Shown here: positions 16,068 through 24,422 of the stretch, in pieces | Numbering within the stretch: the stretch's first letter is position 1 | Layout: the number at the start of each line of letters is the position of its first letter | Source: CAVVGB01 sp963747715 | Lineage (GTDB): Bacteria; Actinomycetota; Thermoleophilia; Gaiellales; Gaiellaceae | Length of the DNA stretch: 64,000 nucleotides | Assembly (NCBI GenBank): GCA_963747715.1 | Contig: CAVVGB010000003.1 | Span: 434,001-498,000 of the forward strand | Direction: 5' to 3' | The notes under the pieces: generated by a model | Told to the model about the DNA's origin: nothing | Database searches by the model: none | The model's input: the letters and a program-made list of their open reading frames with translations, nothing else | Program-made: the position numbers and the translations under genes

Positions 16068-18116
16068 GTGACCGATTTCTTTCAGGAACACAGTGTCCTC
16101 TTCGCCCTGCTCTGCGCCGGGTTCGGCATCGCGTGGGGCATCGGCCTCGCTGTCTGGATCGTCCGGCAGCCGGCCGGGAGCGCGCGCATGCAGGAGATCG
16201 CCCTCGCTGTGCAGGAGGGCGCCTCGGCTTACCTGCGGCGGCAATACCTGACGATCTCCGTGGTCGCCGCGGTCATGTTCCTCGGCATCGGGCTCTGGAA
16301 CGACCTCGGCTGGGGGACGGCGTTCGGGTTCCTGATCGGCGCGGTGCTCTCGGCTGCGGCGGGCTTCATCGGCATGAACGTGGCCGTGCGCTCGAACGTT
16401 CGCACCGCCGAAGCGGCCAAGGGCGGCGTCAAGCCGGCGCTTCGCGTTGCCTTCCGCGCCGGGTCGGTGACCGGCCTGCTCGTCGTGGGGCTCGGTCTCC
16501 TCGGCGTTGCGGGGTACTACGGGATCCTGACCGAGTGGCTCGACCGCAGTCCCGACCAGGCGACGAGAGAGCTCATCGGCCTCGCATTCGGCGGCTCGCT
16601 CATCTCCGTCTTCGCACGTCTGGGCGGCGGCATCTACACGAAAGCAGCCGACGTCGGCGCCGACCTCGTCGGCAAGGTGGAGGCGGGCATCCCCGAGGAC
16701 GATCCGCGCAACCCCGCGGTCATTGCCGACAACGTCGGCGACAACGTGGGCGACTGCGCCGGCATGGCCGCCGACCTCTTCGAGACGTACGCGGTCACGG
16801 CCGTCGCGGTCATGTTCCTCGGGGCGCTCAACTTCCCGGCCGCCAACCTCGTCGTCTACCCGCTCTCGATCGGCGGCGTGGCCATCGTCGCGTCGGTGAT
16901 CGGCACGTTCTTCGCGCGCATCGGCCGCACCGGTTCGATCATGAACGCGCTCTACAAAGCGGTGGCCGTCGCCACGATCCTCAGCGGCGTCGCCTTCATC
17001 CCGGTGACGATGGCATTCGACGGCGGCAAGTACGGGTTCTGGGAGTTGTACGGATGCACGCTCATCGGGCTCGGGGTCACGTTCGCGCTCGTAGCGATCA
17101 CCGAGTTCTACACGGGGACGCGCTGGGGGCCGGTGAAGGGGATCTCGAAGGCCTCGACGACGGGCCACGCAACGAACATCATCGAAGGCCTGGCGATCGG
17201 CATGCAGGCGACCGCGCTGCCGGTGATTGTCATCGCCGCCGGCGTCGTCGGCGCGGCCTCGCTCGCCGACCTCTATGGAATCGGCATCGCGGTCATGGCG
17301 CAGCTGTCGATGACCGGCTTGATCGTCGCGCTCGACGCCTACGGCCCCGTCACCGACAACGCCGGCGGCATCGCCGAGATGGCCGACCTCGACGAAGCGG
17401 TGCGCGGAGTCACCGACCCGCTCGACGCCGTCGGCAATACGACCAAGGCAGTGACGAAGGGCTACGCGATCGGCTCCGCCGGGCTGGCGGCGCTCGTCCT
17501 CTTCGACGGCTTCACGTCCGAGCTCGAGAACCGTGGCTTTTCCGTCGAGTTCAACCTCTCGAACCCGTGGGTGATCGCGGGGCTCTTCGTCGGCGGGCTC
17601 ATGCCGTTCCTCTTCTCCTCGCTCGCCATGCAGGCGGTCGGACGGGTGGGCGGGCAGGTCGTCGAGGAGGTTCGCCGCCAGTTCCGCGAGATCCCCGGGA
17701 TCATGGAGGGCACGGCACGGCCCGAGTACGGACGCACCGTAAACATCGTGACGGGCGAGGCGATCAAGAAGATGATGCTGCCGAGCGCGATCCCGATCGT
17801 TTTCCCGATCGTCGCGGGGATCATCGAGCCGCGCCTGCTCGGCGGACTGCTGATCGGCTCGATCGTGACGGGCATCTTCCTCGCGATCGCGATGACTTCC
17901 GGCGGCGGTGCCTGGGACAACGCGAAGAAGCTGATCGAGGACGGGCTCTACGGCGGCAAGGGATCGGAGGCGCACGCGGCAGCGGTCACCGGCGACACCG
18001 TCGGCGATCCCTACAAGGACACGGCGGGGCCGGCGATCAATCCGATGATCAAGATCACGAACATCGTCGCGATCCTCATCATCCCGCTGATCGTCTCGAT
18101 TCCTTGGAATTCGTAA
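16068..18116 (+). CDS. hppA: Membrane-bound K+-independent H+-translocating pyrophosphatase
   Basis: A 682-aa integral membrane pump (about 15-16 helices) that couples PPi hydrolysis to proton export. The substrate loop DNVGDNVGDCAGMAADLFETY begins at residue 221, and GGAWDNAKK is conserved near the C-terminus. The K+-dependence signature GNTTKAVT has Lys460 and Thr463, the pair known from K+-independent enzymes (Ala at these sites in K+-dependent ones). GTG 16068 gives a typical short N-terminus. Confidence 0.95.
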   Translation: MTDFFQEHSVLFALLCAGFGIAWGIGLAVWIVRQPAGSARMQEIALAVQEGASAYLRRQYLTISVVAAVMFLGIGLWNDLGWGTAFGFLIGAVLSAAAGFIGMNVAVRSNVRTAEAAKGGVKPALRVAFRAGSVTGLLVVGLGLLGVAGYYGILTEWLDRSPDQATRELIGLAFGGSLISVFARLGGGIYTKAADVGADLVGKVEAGIPEDDPRNPAVIADNVGDNVGDCAGMAADLFETYAVTAVAVMFLGALNFPAANLVVYPLSIGGVAIVASVIGTFFARIGRTGSIMNALYKAVAVATILSGVAFIPVTMAFDGGKYGFWELYGCTLIGLGVTFALVAITEFYTGTRWGPVKGISKASTTGHATNIIEGLAIGMQATALPVIVIAAGVVGAASLADLYGIGIAVMAQLSMTGLIVALDAYGPVTDNAGGIAEMADLDEAVRGVTDPLDAVGNTTKAVTKGYAIGSAGLAALVLFDGFTSELENRGFSVEFNLSNPWVIAGLFVGGLMPFLFSSLAMQAVGRVGGQVVEEVRRQFREIPGIMEGTARPEYGRTVNIVTGEAIKKMMLPSAIPIVFPIVAGIIEPRLLGGLLIGSIVTGIFLAIAMTSGGGAWDNAKKLIEDGLYGGKGSEAHAAAVTGDTVGDPYKDTAGPAINPMIKITNIVAILIIPLIVSIPWNS

Positions 18117-18158
18117 AGATCGCTCGGTAGACCGGGGCGGTACAGGCACCATGGAGGT

Positions 18159-18275
18159 ATGGAATTCATCTTTCTCCTCCTGGTTGCACTGCTCGTCCTC
18201 GGGCCGGTGGCCCATTTTTTCGGAGCCGACTCCCGCGTTCGTGACGAGCGCGGCTGGTGGCCTGACCGCCGCTAG
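18159..18275 (+). CDS. Very small single-pass membrane protein (38 aa)
   Basis: ATG 18159 opens a 38-codon frame: MEFIFLLLVALLVLGPVAHFF, a membrane helix, then the charged tail GADSRVRDERGWWPDRR and TAG at 18273-18275. A GGAGG lies directly upstream but very close to the ATG; a second ATG at 18151 opens a less protein-like frame. The helix-plus-polar-tail design and strong codon bias make it a plausible gene. Function unknown. Confidence 0.5.
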   Translation: MEFIFLLLVALLVLGPVAHFFGADSRVRDERGWWPDRR

Positions 18276-18283
18276 CTAGCGAC

Positions 18284-18289
18284 TAAGAT
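18284..18289 (+). promoter_or_regulatory. -10 box (TAAGAT), leaderless-type promoter of the VOC gene
   Basis: TAAGAT ends 6 nt before the GTG at 18296. The same hexamer with the same 6-nt spacer precedes the CBS gene at the right edge. Confidence 0.5.
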
Positions 18290-18295
18290 CGCCGC

Positions 18296-18643
18296 GTGGG
18301 GATCACGGGTGTCCACGCGCTCATCTACACGTCCGAGCCGGAGGCCGTCCGTGAAATCCTTCGCGACGTGTTCGGCTTCGAGCACGTCGACGCTGGCGGT
18401 GGCTGGCTAATCTTCAAGCTTCCACCAGCCGAGCTCGGCGTTCATCCCTCCCAGCACATCGTCCGGCGCGAGGTGAGCTTCATGTGCGACGACGTCCGCG
18501 CGACGATGCACGAGCTCGAGGGCAGAGGGATCCAGTTCGCCGGGGAGCCGGAGGACGAAGGCTTCGGGATCGGCGTGACGATGATCCTGCCCGGCGGCGC
18601 AGAGGTCCTCCTCTACGAGCCGCGGCACCCGACCGCGATCTAG
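18296..18643 (+). CDS. VOC-family (glyoxalase/dioxygenase fold) protein
   Basis: A 115-aa protein with the paired beta-alpha-beta-beta-beta pattern of the vicinal oxygen chelate fold: GVHALIYTSEPEAVREILRDVFGF, then LIFKLPPAELGVHP, and DDVRATMHELEGRGIQFAGEP ending GVTMILPGGAEVLLYEPRHP. Candidate metal ligands are His at the start and Glu in LYEPRH. Substrate unknown. GTG 18296 follows a leaderless-type -10 box. Confidence 0.8.
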   Translation: MGITGVHALIYTSEPEAVREILRDVFGFEHVDAGGGWLIFKLPPAELGVHPSQHIVRREVSFMCDDVRATMHELEGRGIQFAGEPEDEGFGIGVTMILPGGAEVLLYEPRHPTAI

Positions 18644-18647
18644 GCCG

Positions 18648-18869
18648 CTAGGCCGAGCGCTTGCGCCGGACCTGCGGCGCCTGCTGACCGAGTGCCGCGT
18701 ATGCGAGCGTCTGCAGCGACTCGTTCAGGGTCGAGAGCTCGTGCGCGATCCGGATCAGGCCCTCGGCCGTCTCGAAGCGCCGGTTGAGGGCGTGCACCTC
18801 GTCGCAGAGGCGGTCGAGGCGCTCGAGGATGGCGTCGAGCTGGCGGTCGTCCAGGGGCTTTCGTTCCAT
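18648..18869 (-). CDS. Small coiled-coil protein, unknown function
   Basis: A 73-aa protein. Residues ~8-60 (LDDRQLDAILERLDRLCDEVHALNRRFETAEGLIRIAHELSTL) have heptad-like hydrophobic spacing and are predicted to form a coiled coil; the tail is basic (VRRKRSA). ATG 18869 is preferred over an upstream start giving nine extra residues. No recognised family. Confidence 0.55.
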   Translation of the reverse strand: MERKPLDDRQLDAILERLDRLCDEVHALNRRFETAEGLIRIAHELSTLNESLQTLAYAALGQQAPQVRRKRSA

Positions 18870-18937
18870 GCGCCTGATCTTAGCCTTGACAACCACTCCG
18901 GAAAGGCGGAGATTGGCGCCAACGACGAAGGGTCTGG

Positions 18938-20092
18938 ATGGTTGCTGTCCGCGTCGTGGTCGTGCTCGCAGCGCTCGCCGCCGCGGCGGCGTGTGGCGGC
19001 GAACAAACGTCCGAGACCGCTTCTCCAGGCTGCGCGGCAGAGGCGAAGGTCGTCCTGTGGGGCGGCACGCAATGGCTCGAGCTCGCGCGCGGGCTCGAGG
19101 ACTCGGATTGCCTCGAGTACTTCGTGACGGTGCCGCCCGAGGACACCAACCGCACGAGGTTGCGGACTCGCCCCGCGTTCCAGGCAGTCAGGGACGCAAG
19201 CCCGCGCATCCATCCGGTCGCAGAGATTCGCTACACGGGCGAGACCGGTTGGCGCGAGTGGGCGGCCAAGGCGGGGCAGTCCTCCTACGAAGCGGGCGTC
19301 GAGGCGCGCCGGCGCATGGGGGATGCGGCACTCGACGTTGAGGGGGGCGATACGTGGGCGTTCAACGAGCTCTCACCGGAGGTGCTGGCCGACAAGCCGG
19401 GCTGGCGAGAGGACGTGCTCGAGTTCATGCGCGGTCTGTACGACGGCGGACCGGGAATGCCGAAGGCGCGCGGGATCGTCTTCAACATCTTCGTCCCTTC
19501 CGACACGACTGATCTGGCGGGCTACAAGGCGAGCCTGAAGGCGTGGCTCGAGGACGAGGATTTCTGGACCGAGATCGACAAGTACGTCGACTTCTTCGCC
19601 GAGGAGGTCTATCCCAGCCCGCTCACGTGGGGCGTCGCCGGCGCCTCACTCGAGACGAGGACCGAGCATCTCCAGTCGTATCTCTTCCACCTGCTGACAC
19701 TTGCGAATGCCGCTCCGGAGTCGGCCGGCGCGGCTCAGGAATTTCTGCAGCGTACCTTCGTGCCGCTCGCGAACGCTGCCTGGCCGCACGAAGCCATCGG
19801 CCAGACGAACGTCGTCTCTGCGGAGACAATGGGAGCCTTCGTCTCGGCGCAGGTGCATGCGATCGAGAACGCCGCGTACGCTCCCCGGATCGGTTTTGCC
19901 TGGGCGCCGAATGCGGCCGAGCCGAGCTACACCGAAGAAGGCAGAGATGTCGTCCTCGCGGAGCTGGCCAGGGCTCTCCTGTCCGCGTACGAGGAGCCGG
20001 ACGCGCCCGTCTGCGCGAATGACGCGTGCGAAGGTGACGTCGAGGAGGCCACGTTCAACGAGGCCTGGAAGACGTTCGCGACCTGGGACTAG
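18938..20092 (+). CDS. Lipoprotein of unknown function
   Basis: A 384-aa protein with a signal sequence (VVVVLAALAAAAAC) and lipobox Cys19, so probably anchored on the outer face of the membrane. The mature domain (VVLWGGTQWLELARGLED, WAFNELSPEVLAD, IVFNIFVPSDTTDL, YVDFFAEEVYPSPLTWG) alternates helices and strands like a TIM-barrel-type hydrolase, but I cannot name the family. Two cysteines near the C-terminus (VCANDACEG) may form a disulfide. Its end overlaps the convergent HAD gene by 38 nt. Confidence 0.65.
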   Translation: MVAVRVVVVLAALAAAAACGGEQTSETASPGCAAEAKVVLWGGTQWLELARGLEDSDCLEYFVTVPPEDTNRTRLRTRPAFQAVRDASPRIHPVAEIRYTGETGWREWAAKAGQSSYEAGVEARRRMGDAALDVEGGDTWAFNELSPEVLADKPGWREDVLEFMRGLYDGGPGMPKARGIVFNIFVPSDTTDLAGYKASLKAWLEDEDFWTEIDKYVDFFAEEVYPSPLTWGVAGASLETRTEHLQSYLFHLLTLANAAPESAGAAQEFLQRTFVPLANAAWPHEAIGQTNVVSAETMGAFVSAQVHAIENAAYAPRIGFAWAPNAAEPSYTEEGRDVVLAELARALLSAYEEPDAPVCANDACEGDVEEATFNEAWKTFATWD

Positions 20093-20534
20093 AAGCGGCG
20101 AGCCGCACGAGCTCGTCGCGGCTCGTCACCGCCACCGCGTCCTCGCCGACGGTGTCGAGGATCTCGACGTGGCGCGCGAGACCGAGGTGCACGAGAGCGA
20201 CGTCGACGAGCTCCTTCGGCGCGTCGCTCGTGACTCCGATCCGGAAGCCGCCCGCTGCCAGCGAGCGTAGGGCGCCATTCGCTTCGGCGTTCGGCCGTAG
20301 GAACACCGGGGCGCGCTCCTCGGCGAAGCGGGTAAGCGCACCGCGCCAGTCACCGACTCCCCGTGCCGCCCACTCGTCGAGCGCGGCGGACGCCTCGCGG
20401 CGATCAGCGGGCAGCCGATCGACGTCGAGCCGCGCGATCGAGCCGAAGCGCCGGGCCGCGTCGGCCAGGAACGCACGCCACAGCGGGCGCGTGTCCCCGA
20501 GCACGGTGTCCAGGTCGATTGCAACCGTCTTCAT
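20055..20534 (-). CDS. HAD-superfamily hydrolase-like protein
   Basis: A 159-aa protein starting MKTVAIDLDTVLGDT; the DLDTV motif supplies the two HAD aspartates. Motif II Thr/Ser is likely in IGVTSDAPKEL, and a late ILDTVGEDAVAV segment resembles the acidic motif IV area. The length is short, so the cap domain must be small. ATG 20534 overlaps the VanZ-like gene by 4 nt. Substrate unknown. Confidence 0.7.
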   Translation of the reverse strand: MKTVAIDLDTVLGDTRPLWRAFLADAARRFGSIARLDVDRLPADRREASAALDEWAARGVGDWRGALTRFAEERAPVFLRPNAEANGALRSLAAGGFRIGVTSDAPKELVDVALVHLGLARHVEILDTVGEDAVAVTSRDELVRLAASSPRSRTSSRPR

Positions 20535-20869
20535 CGCGATCTCCACGACAGCAGCAAGACGCCTGCAACCACGCCTACCGTGTCGATGAGCCAGTCGACG
20601 GGCGAGCCGTGGCGGCCGGCGACGAAGGACTGGTGCACCTCGTCGGTGATGGCGTAGAGCGAGCCGAGGAGGATGGCGGCCGGCTCGCGGCGCACGGCTC
20701 GGTACAGGAGGGCGCCGAGCACCGCGTACTCGCCGACGTGCGCGATCTTGCGAAGCGCGGTGTCCCACACGCCGAGGCCGCTGTCGAGGCTCGGCACCGA
20801 CGAGATCGTGAAGATGAGCGCCGCCCAGATCACGACGGGCAACCACATGTTCAGGCGAGCGGCGACCAT
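20531..20869 (-). CDS. VanZ-like membrane protein
   Basis: A 112-aa protein with four hydrophobic segments. The family motifs are visible: IFTISSVPSL after helix 1, KIAHVGEYAVLGALLYRA, and the DEVHQSFVAGRHGSPVDWLIDTVG block that is typical of VanZ proteins. The family is linked to glycopeptide tolerance in some bacteria, but most members have no proven role. It is divergent from the B12 operon and its start lies next to that operon's promoter region. Confidence 0.88.
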   Translation of the reverse strand: MVAARLNMWLPVVIWAALIFTISSVPSLDSGLGVWDTALRKIAHVGEYAVLGALLYRAVRREPAAILLGSLYAITDEVHQSFVAGRHGSPVDWLIDTVGVVAGVLLLSWRSR

Positions 20870-20898
20870 CGCCGGGCAATGCTACGGTTCGCGCCACA

Positions 20899-21043
20899 CA
20901 AGGTGAGCGGACAGGGAAGCCGGTGCGAATCCGGCACGGTCCCGCCGCTGTAAGGGGAGATGCTCTCCCGCCACGACGCCACTGGCCCGCAGGCCGGGAA
21001 GGCGGCGGGGGAGGGAGCCCCGAGTCAGAAGACCTCCGCCCAC
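20899..21043 (+). promoter_or_regulatory. Cobalamin (B12) riboswitch
   Basis: The leader contains the conserved aptamer core: AGGGAAGCCGGTGCGAAT, then CCGGCACGGTCCCGCCGCTGT, GCCACTGG, and the B12 box GAGTCAGAAGACCT near 21030-21043. The ribosome-binding site AAGGAGG (21066-21072) and btuF start lie just downstream. Binding of a cobalamin would be expected to block expression of the uptake/salvage operon. A TACGGT hexamer at 20883-20888 is the probable -10 box. Confidence 0.95.
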
Positions 21044-21076
21044 CTCCAATCCGTTCCCCTCGCGGAAGGAGGAAAC

Positions 21077-22015
21077 GTGCTTCACCGAGCCTTTGCACTG
21101 ACGGCGCTCCTCGTCGTGCTGCTGGCCCCTGGGTGCGGCAGCGACGACGCCGCTCAGCCGGCCGAGACCGTCGCGACCACGGGTGGGCCCGCGGCGTTCC
21201 CGGTCACGATCGAAGCGGAGAACGGCAGCGTCGAGATTCCGCAGCCGCCGGAGCGAATCGTCTCGCTCTCCGCAACGGCCACGGAGACGTTGTTCGCGAT
21301 CGACGCCGACCAGCAGCTCATCGCGGTGGACGACCAGTCGAACTATCCGGAGGAGGCTCCGCAGACGAAGCTGTCGGGGTTCCAGCCCAACGTCGAAGCG
21401 ATCGCGGGCTACGAGCCGGACCTCGTCATCGCGGCTTTCGATCCCGGTGAGCTGGTCAGCGGGCTCGGCCGGCTCGACATCCCCGTGCTCCTCTACTCCG
21501 CTCCCAAGGATCTCGAGGGCGCGTACGAGCAGATGAACGCGCTCGGGGATGCGACGGGGCATTCGGAGGAAGCCGCCGAGCTCGTCGAGAGCATGAGCGC
21601 CGAGATCGACGCACTCGTCGAAGAGGCGGCGATAGCCGAGGGTGCGACCGTGTACCACGAGCTCGGCCCCGACTTCTTCTCGGCGACCTCGGAGACGTTC
21701 ATCGGATCCGTCTATACGCTGCTCGGTCTCGAGAACATCGCGGACGAAGCCGGTGGCACCGCGCCCGACTACCCACAGCTGTCAGCGGAATACATCCTCG
21801 CGACCGATCCCGACCTGATCGTCCTGTCGGACACGAAGTGCTGTGGGGAAAGCGCCAAGACCGTCGCGAAGCGGCCCGGTTGGAAGTCGCTCACCGCGGT
21901 CCAGGAAGGGAACATCGTTCCCGCGGACGACGACATCGCCTCTCGTTGGGGCCCGCGGACTGTCGACTTCGTCGAGCTCATCGCCGGCGCCGCGGTCGAC
22001 GTGGAAGGGGCGTAG
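21077..22015 (+). CDS. btuF: Cobalamin ABC transporter, substrate-binding lipoprotein
   Basis: A 312-aa periplasmic-binding-type protein (class III, single long helix). The signal peptide ends in LLAPGC, a lipobox. RIVSLSATATETLFAI and YEPDLVIA are typical of BtuF/FepB-like proteins, and the C-terminal WKSLTAVQEGNI motif is intact. GTG 21077 follows AAGGAGG. The riboswitch and cob genes identify the ligand as corrinoid. An unusual CCG motif sits in SDTKCCGESAKT. It overlaps btuC by 1 nt. Confidence 0.92.
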   Translation: MLHRAFALTALLVVLLAPGCGSDDAAQPAETVATTGGPAAFPVTIEAENGSVEIPQPPERIVSLSATATETLFAIDADQQLIAVDDQSNYPEEAPQTKLSGFQPNVEAIAGYEPDLVIAAFDPGELVSGLGRLDIPVLLYSAPKDLEGAYEQMNALGDATGHSEEAAELVESMSAEIDALVEEAAIAEGATVYHELGPDFFSATSETFIGSVYTLLGLENIADEAGGTAPDYPQLSAEYILATDPDLIVLSDTKCCGESAKTVAKRPGWKSLTAVQEGNIVPADDDIASRWGPRTVDFVELIAGAAVDVEGA

Positions 22016-23100
22016 TGCAGGAAGCGGCGACGCCACCGGTCGCGCGTCGAACCGACGCGCACGACCCGGCTCAGGTCAAAGCGCTGAAGCCGCTGTGGCT
22101 GGTGGCCGCGATCGTGTTCGTGGTCGCGTCCGCCGTGCTCGGCCTCGCCTTCGGGCCTGTCGGCCTTGGCGCGGGCGCCATCTTGCGCGAGCTTGGCAGC
22201 CACCTGCCGTTCCTCGGCATCTCCTCGCCGCTCACGGGCACCGAGGACGCGATCCTGTGGGAGCTGCGGGCGCCGCGCGTCGCCCTCGGGCTGCTCGTCG
22301 GGGCCATGCTCGCGTCGGCCGGTGCGGCCTACCAGGGCGTCTTCAGGAATCCGCTCGCCGATCCGTACCTGCTCGGCGCTGCGGCCGGGGCCGGGCTGGG
22401 GGCGACGCTCGTGATCGCGTACGGGCAAGACCTCGGCGTCGGTCGCGACCTGCGTCCGGCGGCGGCGTTCGTCGGCGCCGTGGTGGGCGTCGCCGCCGCG
22501 TACGTCCTCGGGAGCTCGGTGGGCGGCCGCAGCACCGCGACGCTCATCCTGGCCGGCGTGACGGTGGCTGCGTTTCTCACCGCGCTCCAGACCTACGTGC
22601 AACAGCACCGCACAGACACCGTGCAGGAGGTGTACGCCTGGATCCTGGGGCAGCTCGAGACGTCCGGCTGGCGCGACGTCGCCATCATCCTCCCGTACGT
22701 CGTCTTGAGCTCCGTCGTCCTTCTTCTGCACCGTCGGCTGCTCGACGTCATGGCCGTGGGCGACGAGGAAGCGACGAGCCTCGGCGTTCGGGTCGCGAAG
22801 GTCCGTCTCGTCGTCGTCGGGGCGGCGACGCTCGGCACCGCTGCGGCTGTTGCCCTCAGCGGGCTCATCGGTTTCGTCGGCATCATCGTCCCGCACGCGA
22901 TTCGTCTCGTCGTCGGGACGAGCTACAGGGTCGTGCTGCCTCTTTCGCTCGCTTTTGGCGCGGGCTTTCTCGTGCTCGCCGACCTGCTTGCCCGCACGGT
23001 CGTCGCGCCGGCGCAGCTTCCCATCGGCGTCGTGACCGCGTTCTTCGGCGCGCCGTTCTTCGCCGTCGTGCTCCGCACGAGTCGCACGGTGCAGACATGA
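22015..23100 (+). CDS. btuC: Cobalamin ABC transporter, permease
   Basis: A 361-aa FecCD-family permease with about ten membrane helices. The family signatures LRAPRVALGLLVGAMLASAGAAYQGVFRNPLADP and GLIGFVGIIVPHAIR are complete, as is the C-terminal ELPIGVVTA-like segment (QLPIGVVTAFFGAPFF). GTG 22015 overlaps the btuF stop, and the stop overlaps the ATPase start, so uptake subunits are translationally coupled. Confidence 0.93.
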   Translation: MQEAATPPVARRTDAHDPAQVKALKPLWLVAAIVFVVASAVLGLAFGPVGLGAGAILRELGSHLPFLGISSPLTGTEDAILWELRAPRVALGLLVGAMLASAGAAYQGVFRNPLADPYLLGAAAGAGLGATLVIAYGQDLGVGRDLRPAAAFVGAVVGVAAAYVLGSSVGGRSTATLILAGVTVAAFLTALQTYVQQHRTDTVQEVYAWILGQLETSGWRDVAIILPYVVLSSVVLLLHRRLLDVMAVGDEEATSLGVRVAKVRLVVVGAATLGTAAAVALSGLIGFVGIIVPHAIRLVVGTSYRVVLPLSLAFGAGFLVLADLLARTVVAPAQLPIGVVTAFFGAPFFAVVLRTSRTVQT

Positions 23101-23897
23101 CGGTCCTCGCCCTCGACCACGTGTCGGTCACGCTCGACGGCACGCTCGTCGTCGATGACTTCTCGCTCGACGTCGACGACGGCAGGTGGGTGGGGCTCAT
23201 CGGGCCGAACGGGGCGGGGAAGACGACGATCGCGCGCGCGGTCTCGGGTCTCGTGCCGTACACGGGGTCGGTGCGGCTGTGGGGTGAAGAGCTCGACACC
23301 CTGTCGCGGCGGGACGTCGCCAGGAAGATCGCCGTCGTTCCTCAGAGCCCGCTCATCCCACCGGACATGACGGTCCTCGAGTACGTCCTGCTCGGTCGCA
23401 CCCCGCACATGGGCTACGCGGCGAGCCCGGGCAGCGGCGATGTCGTCGCGTCTTTCGCCGCCCTCGAGCGTCTCGAGATCACGGCCTTGTCGCAACGGCG
23501 GCTCGGCTCCCTGAGCGGCGGCGAATGTCAGCGCGCCGTGCTGGCCCGGGCCCTGGCGCAGGAGCCACGCCTCGTCGTGCTCGACGAGCCGACGAGCGCG
23601 CTCGACGTCGGCGCGCAGCAACAGGTCCTCGATCTCGTCTCGATGCTCCGCGAGGAGGACGGTCTGACCGTGCTTACGGCCATGCACGACCTCACCCTGA
23701 CCGCGCAGTACGCGGACGAGCTCGTGCTCGTCGACGACGGCCGCGAGGTCGCCCGCGGCAGCGCCCGGGAAGTGCTGACCGAGGAGCTCGTCGAACGTCA
23801 CTACGGCGCGTCGGTCCGGGTGATCGCCGACCCCCACGCCGGTGTCGTCGTCGTGCCGATCCCGCGGCCGCGCGTCGAGCCGGCTCAGACAAGCTAG
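23097..23897 (+). CDS. btuD: Cobalamin ABC transporter, ATP-binding protein
   Basis: A 266-aa ATPase. Walker A GPNGAGKTT starts at residue 36, the Q-loop is in VVPQSPLIPPDMT, the signature reads LSGGECQRAVLARALAQ, Walker B LVVLDEPTSALD, and the H-loop AMHDLTL. All parts for ATP-driven import are present. It pairs with btuC and btuF upstream and is immediately followed by cobU. Confidence 0.93.
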   Translation: MTVLALDHVSVTLDGTLVVDDFSLDVDDGRWVGLIGPNGAGKTTIARAVSGLVPYTGSVRLWGEELDTLSRRDVARKIAVVPQSPLIPPDMTVLEYVLLGRTPHMGYAASPGSGDVVASFAALERLEITALSQRRLGSLSGGECQRAVLARALAQEPRLVVLDEPTSALDVGAQQQVLDLVSMLREEDGLTVLTAMHDLTLTAQYADELVLVDDGREVARGSAREVLTEELVERHYGASVRVIADPHAGVVVVPIPRPRVEPAQTS

Positions 23898-24422
23898 ATG
23901 GCGCTGCGCCTTCTTCTCGGCGGGGCCCGGAGCGGCAAGTCCGCGCTCGCCGTCCGGCTCGCGCAGTCGTGGGGCGGTCCCGTCGTCTTCGTCGCGACGG
24001 GTGAGGCGCGTGACGACGACATGGCGGAGCGCATCGAGAGGCACCGACGCGACCGGCCCGCGGGCTGGACGACGGTGGAGGAGGCCCGCGAGCTCGTGGC
24101 CGCCCTGAAGGGCACCCCAAACAACGCATTCGTCGTCGTCGACTGTCTCTCGCTGTGGGTGGCGAACGTCATGGAGGCAGGGTGGAAGGAGGACGAGATC
24201 CTGGAGGCGGCGCGCGCCGCCGCCGTTCTCTTGTCCGAGCGCTCTTCGCCGAGCGTCGCCGTGAGCAATGAGGTCGGTCTCGGCGTCGTCCCTGCAACGG
24301 AGCTCGGGCGCACGTACCGCGACGTCCTCGGTCGCGTGAACGCCGTGTTTGCAGAAGCAGCAGAGCCTGCGCAACTGATCGTGGCGGGGCGTGCGCTCGA
24401 TCTCGGCGCGCCGCCTGCGTGA
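23898..24422 (+). CDS. cobU: Adenosylcobinamide kinase / adenosylcobinamide-phosphate guanylyltransferase
   Basis: A 174-aa bifunctional enzyme that phosphorylates adenosylcobinamide and attaches GMP. The P-loop GGARSGKS is at residues 8-15; RIERHRRDRP carries the guanylylated His, VVDCLSLWVAN is Walker B, and SNEVGLGVVP is conserved. ATG 23898 follows directly after the btuD stop. Overlaps cobT by 4 nt. Confidence 0.93.
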   Translation: MALRLLLGGARSGKSALAVRLAQSWGGPVVFVATGEARDDDMAERIERHRRDRPAGWTTVEEARELVAALKGTPNNAFVVVDCLSLWVANVMEAGWKEDEILEAARAAAVLLSERSSPSVAVSNEVGLGVVPATELGRTYRDVLGRVNAVFAEAAEPAQLIVAGRALDLGAPPA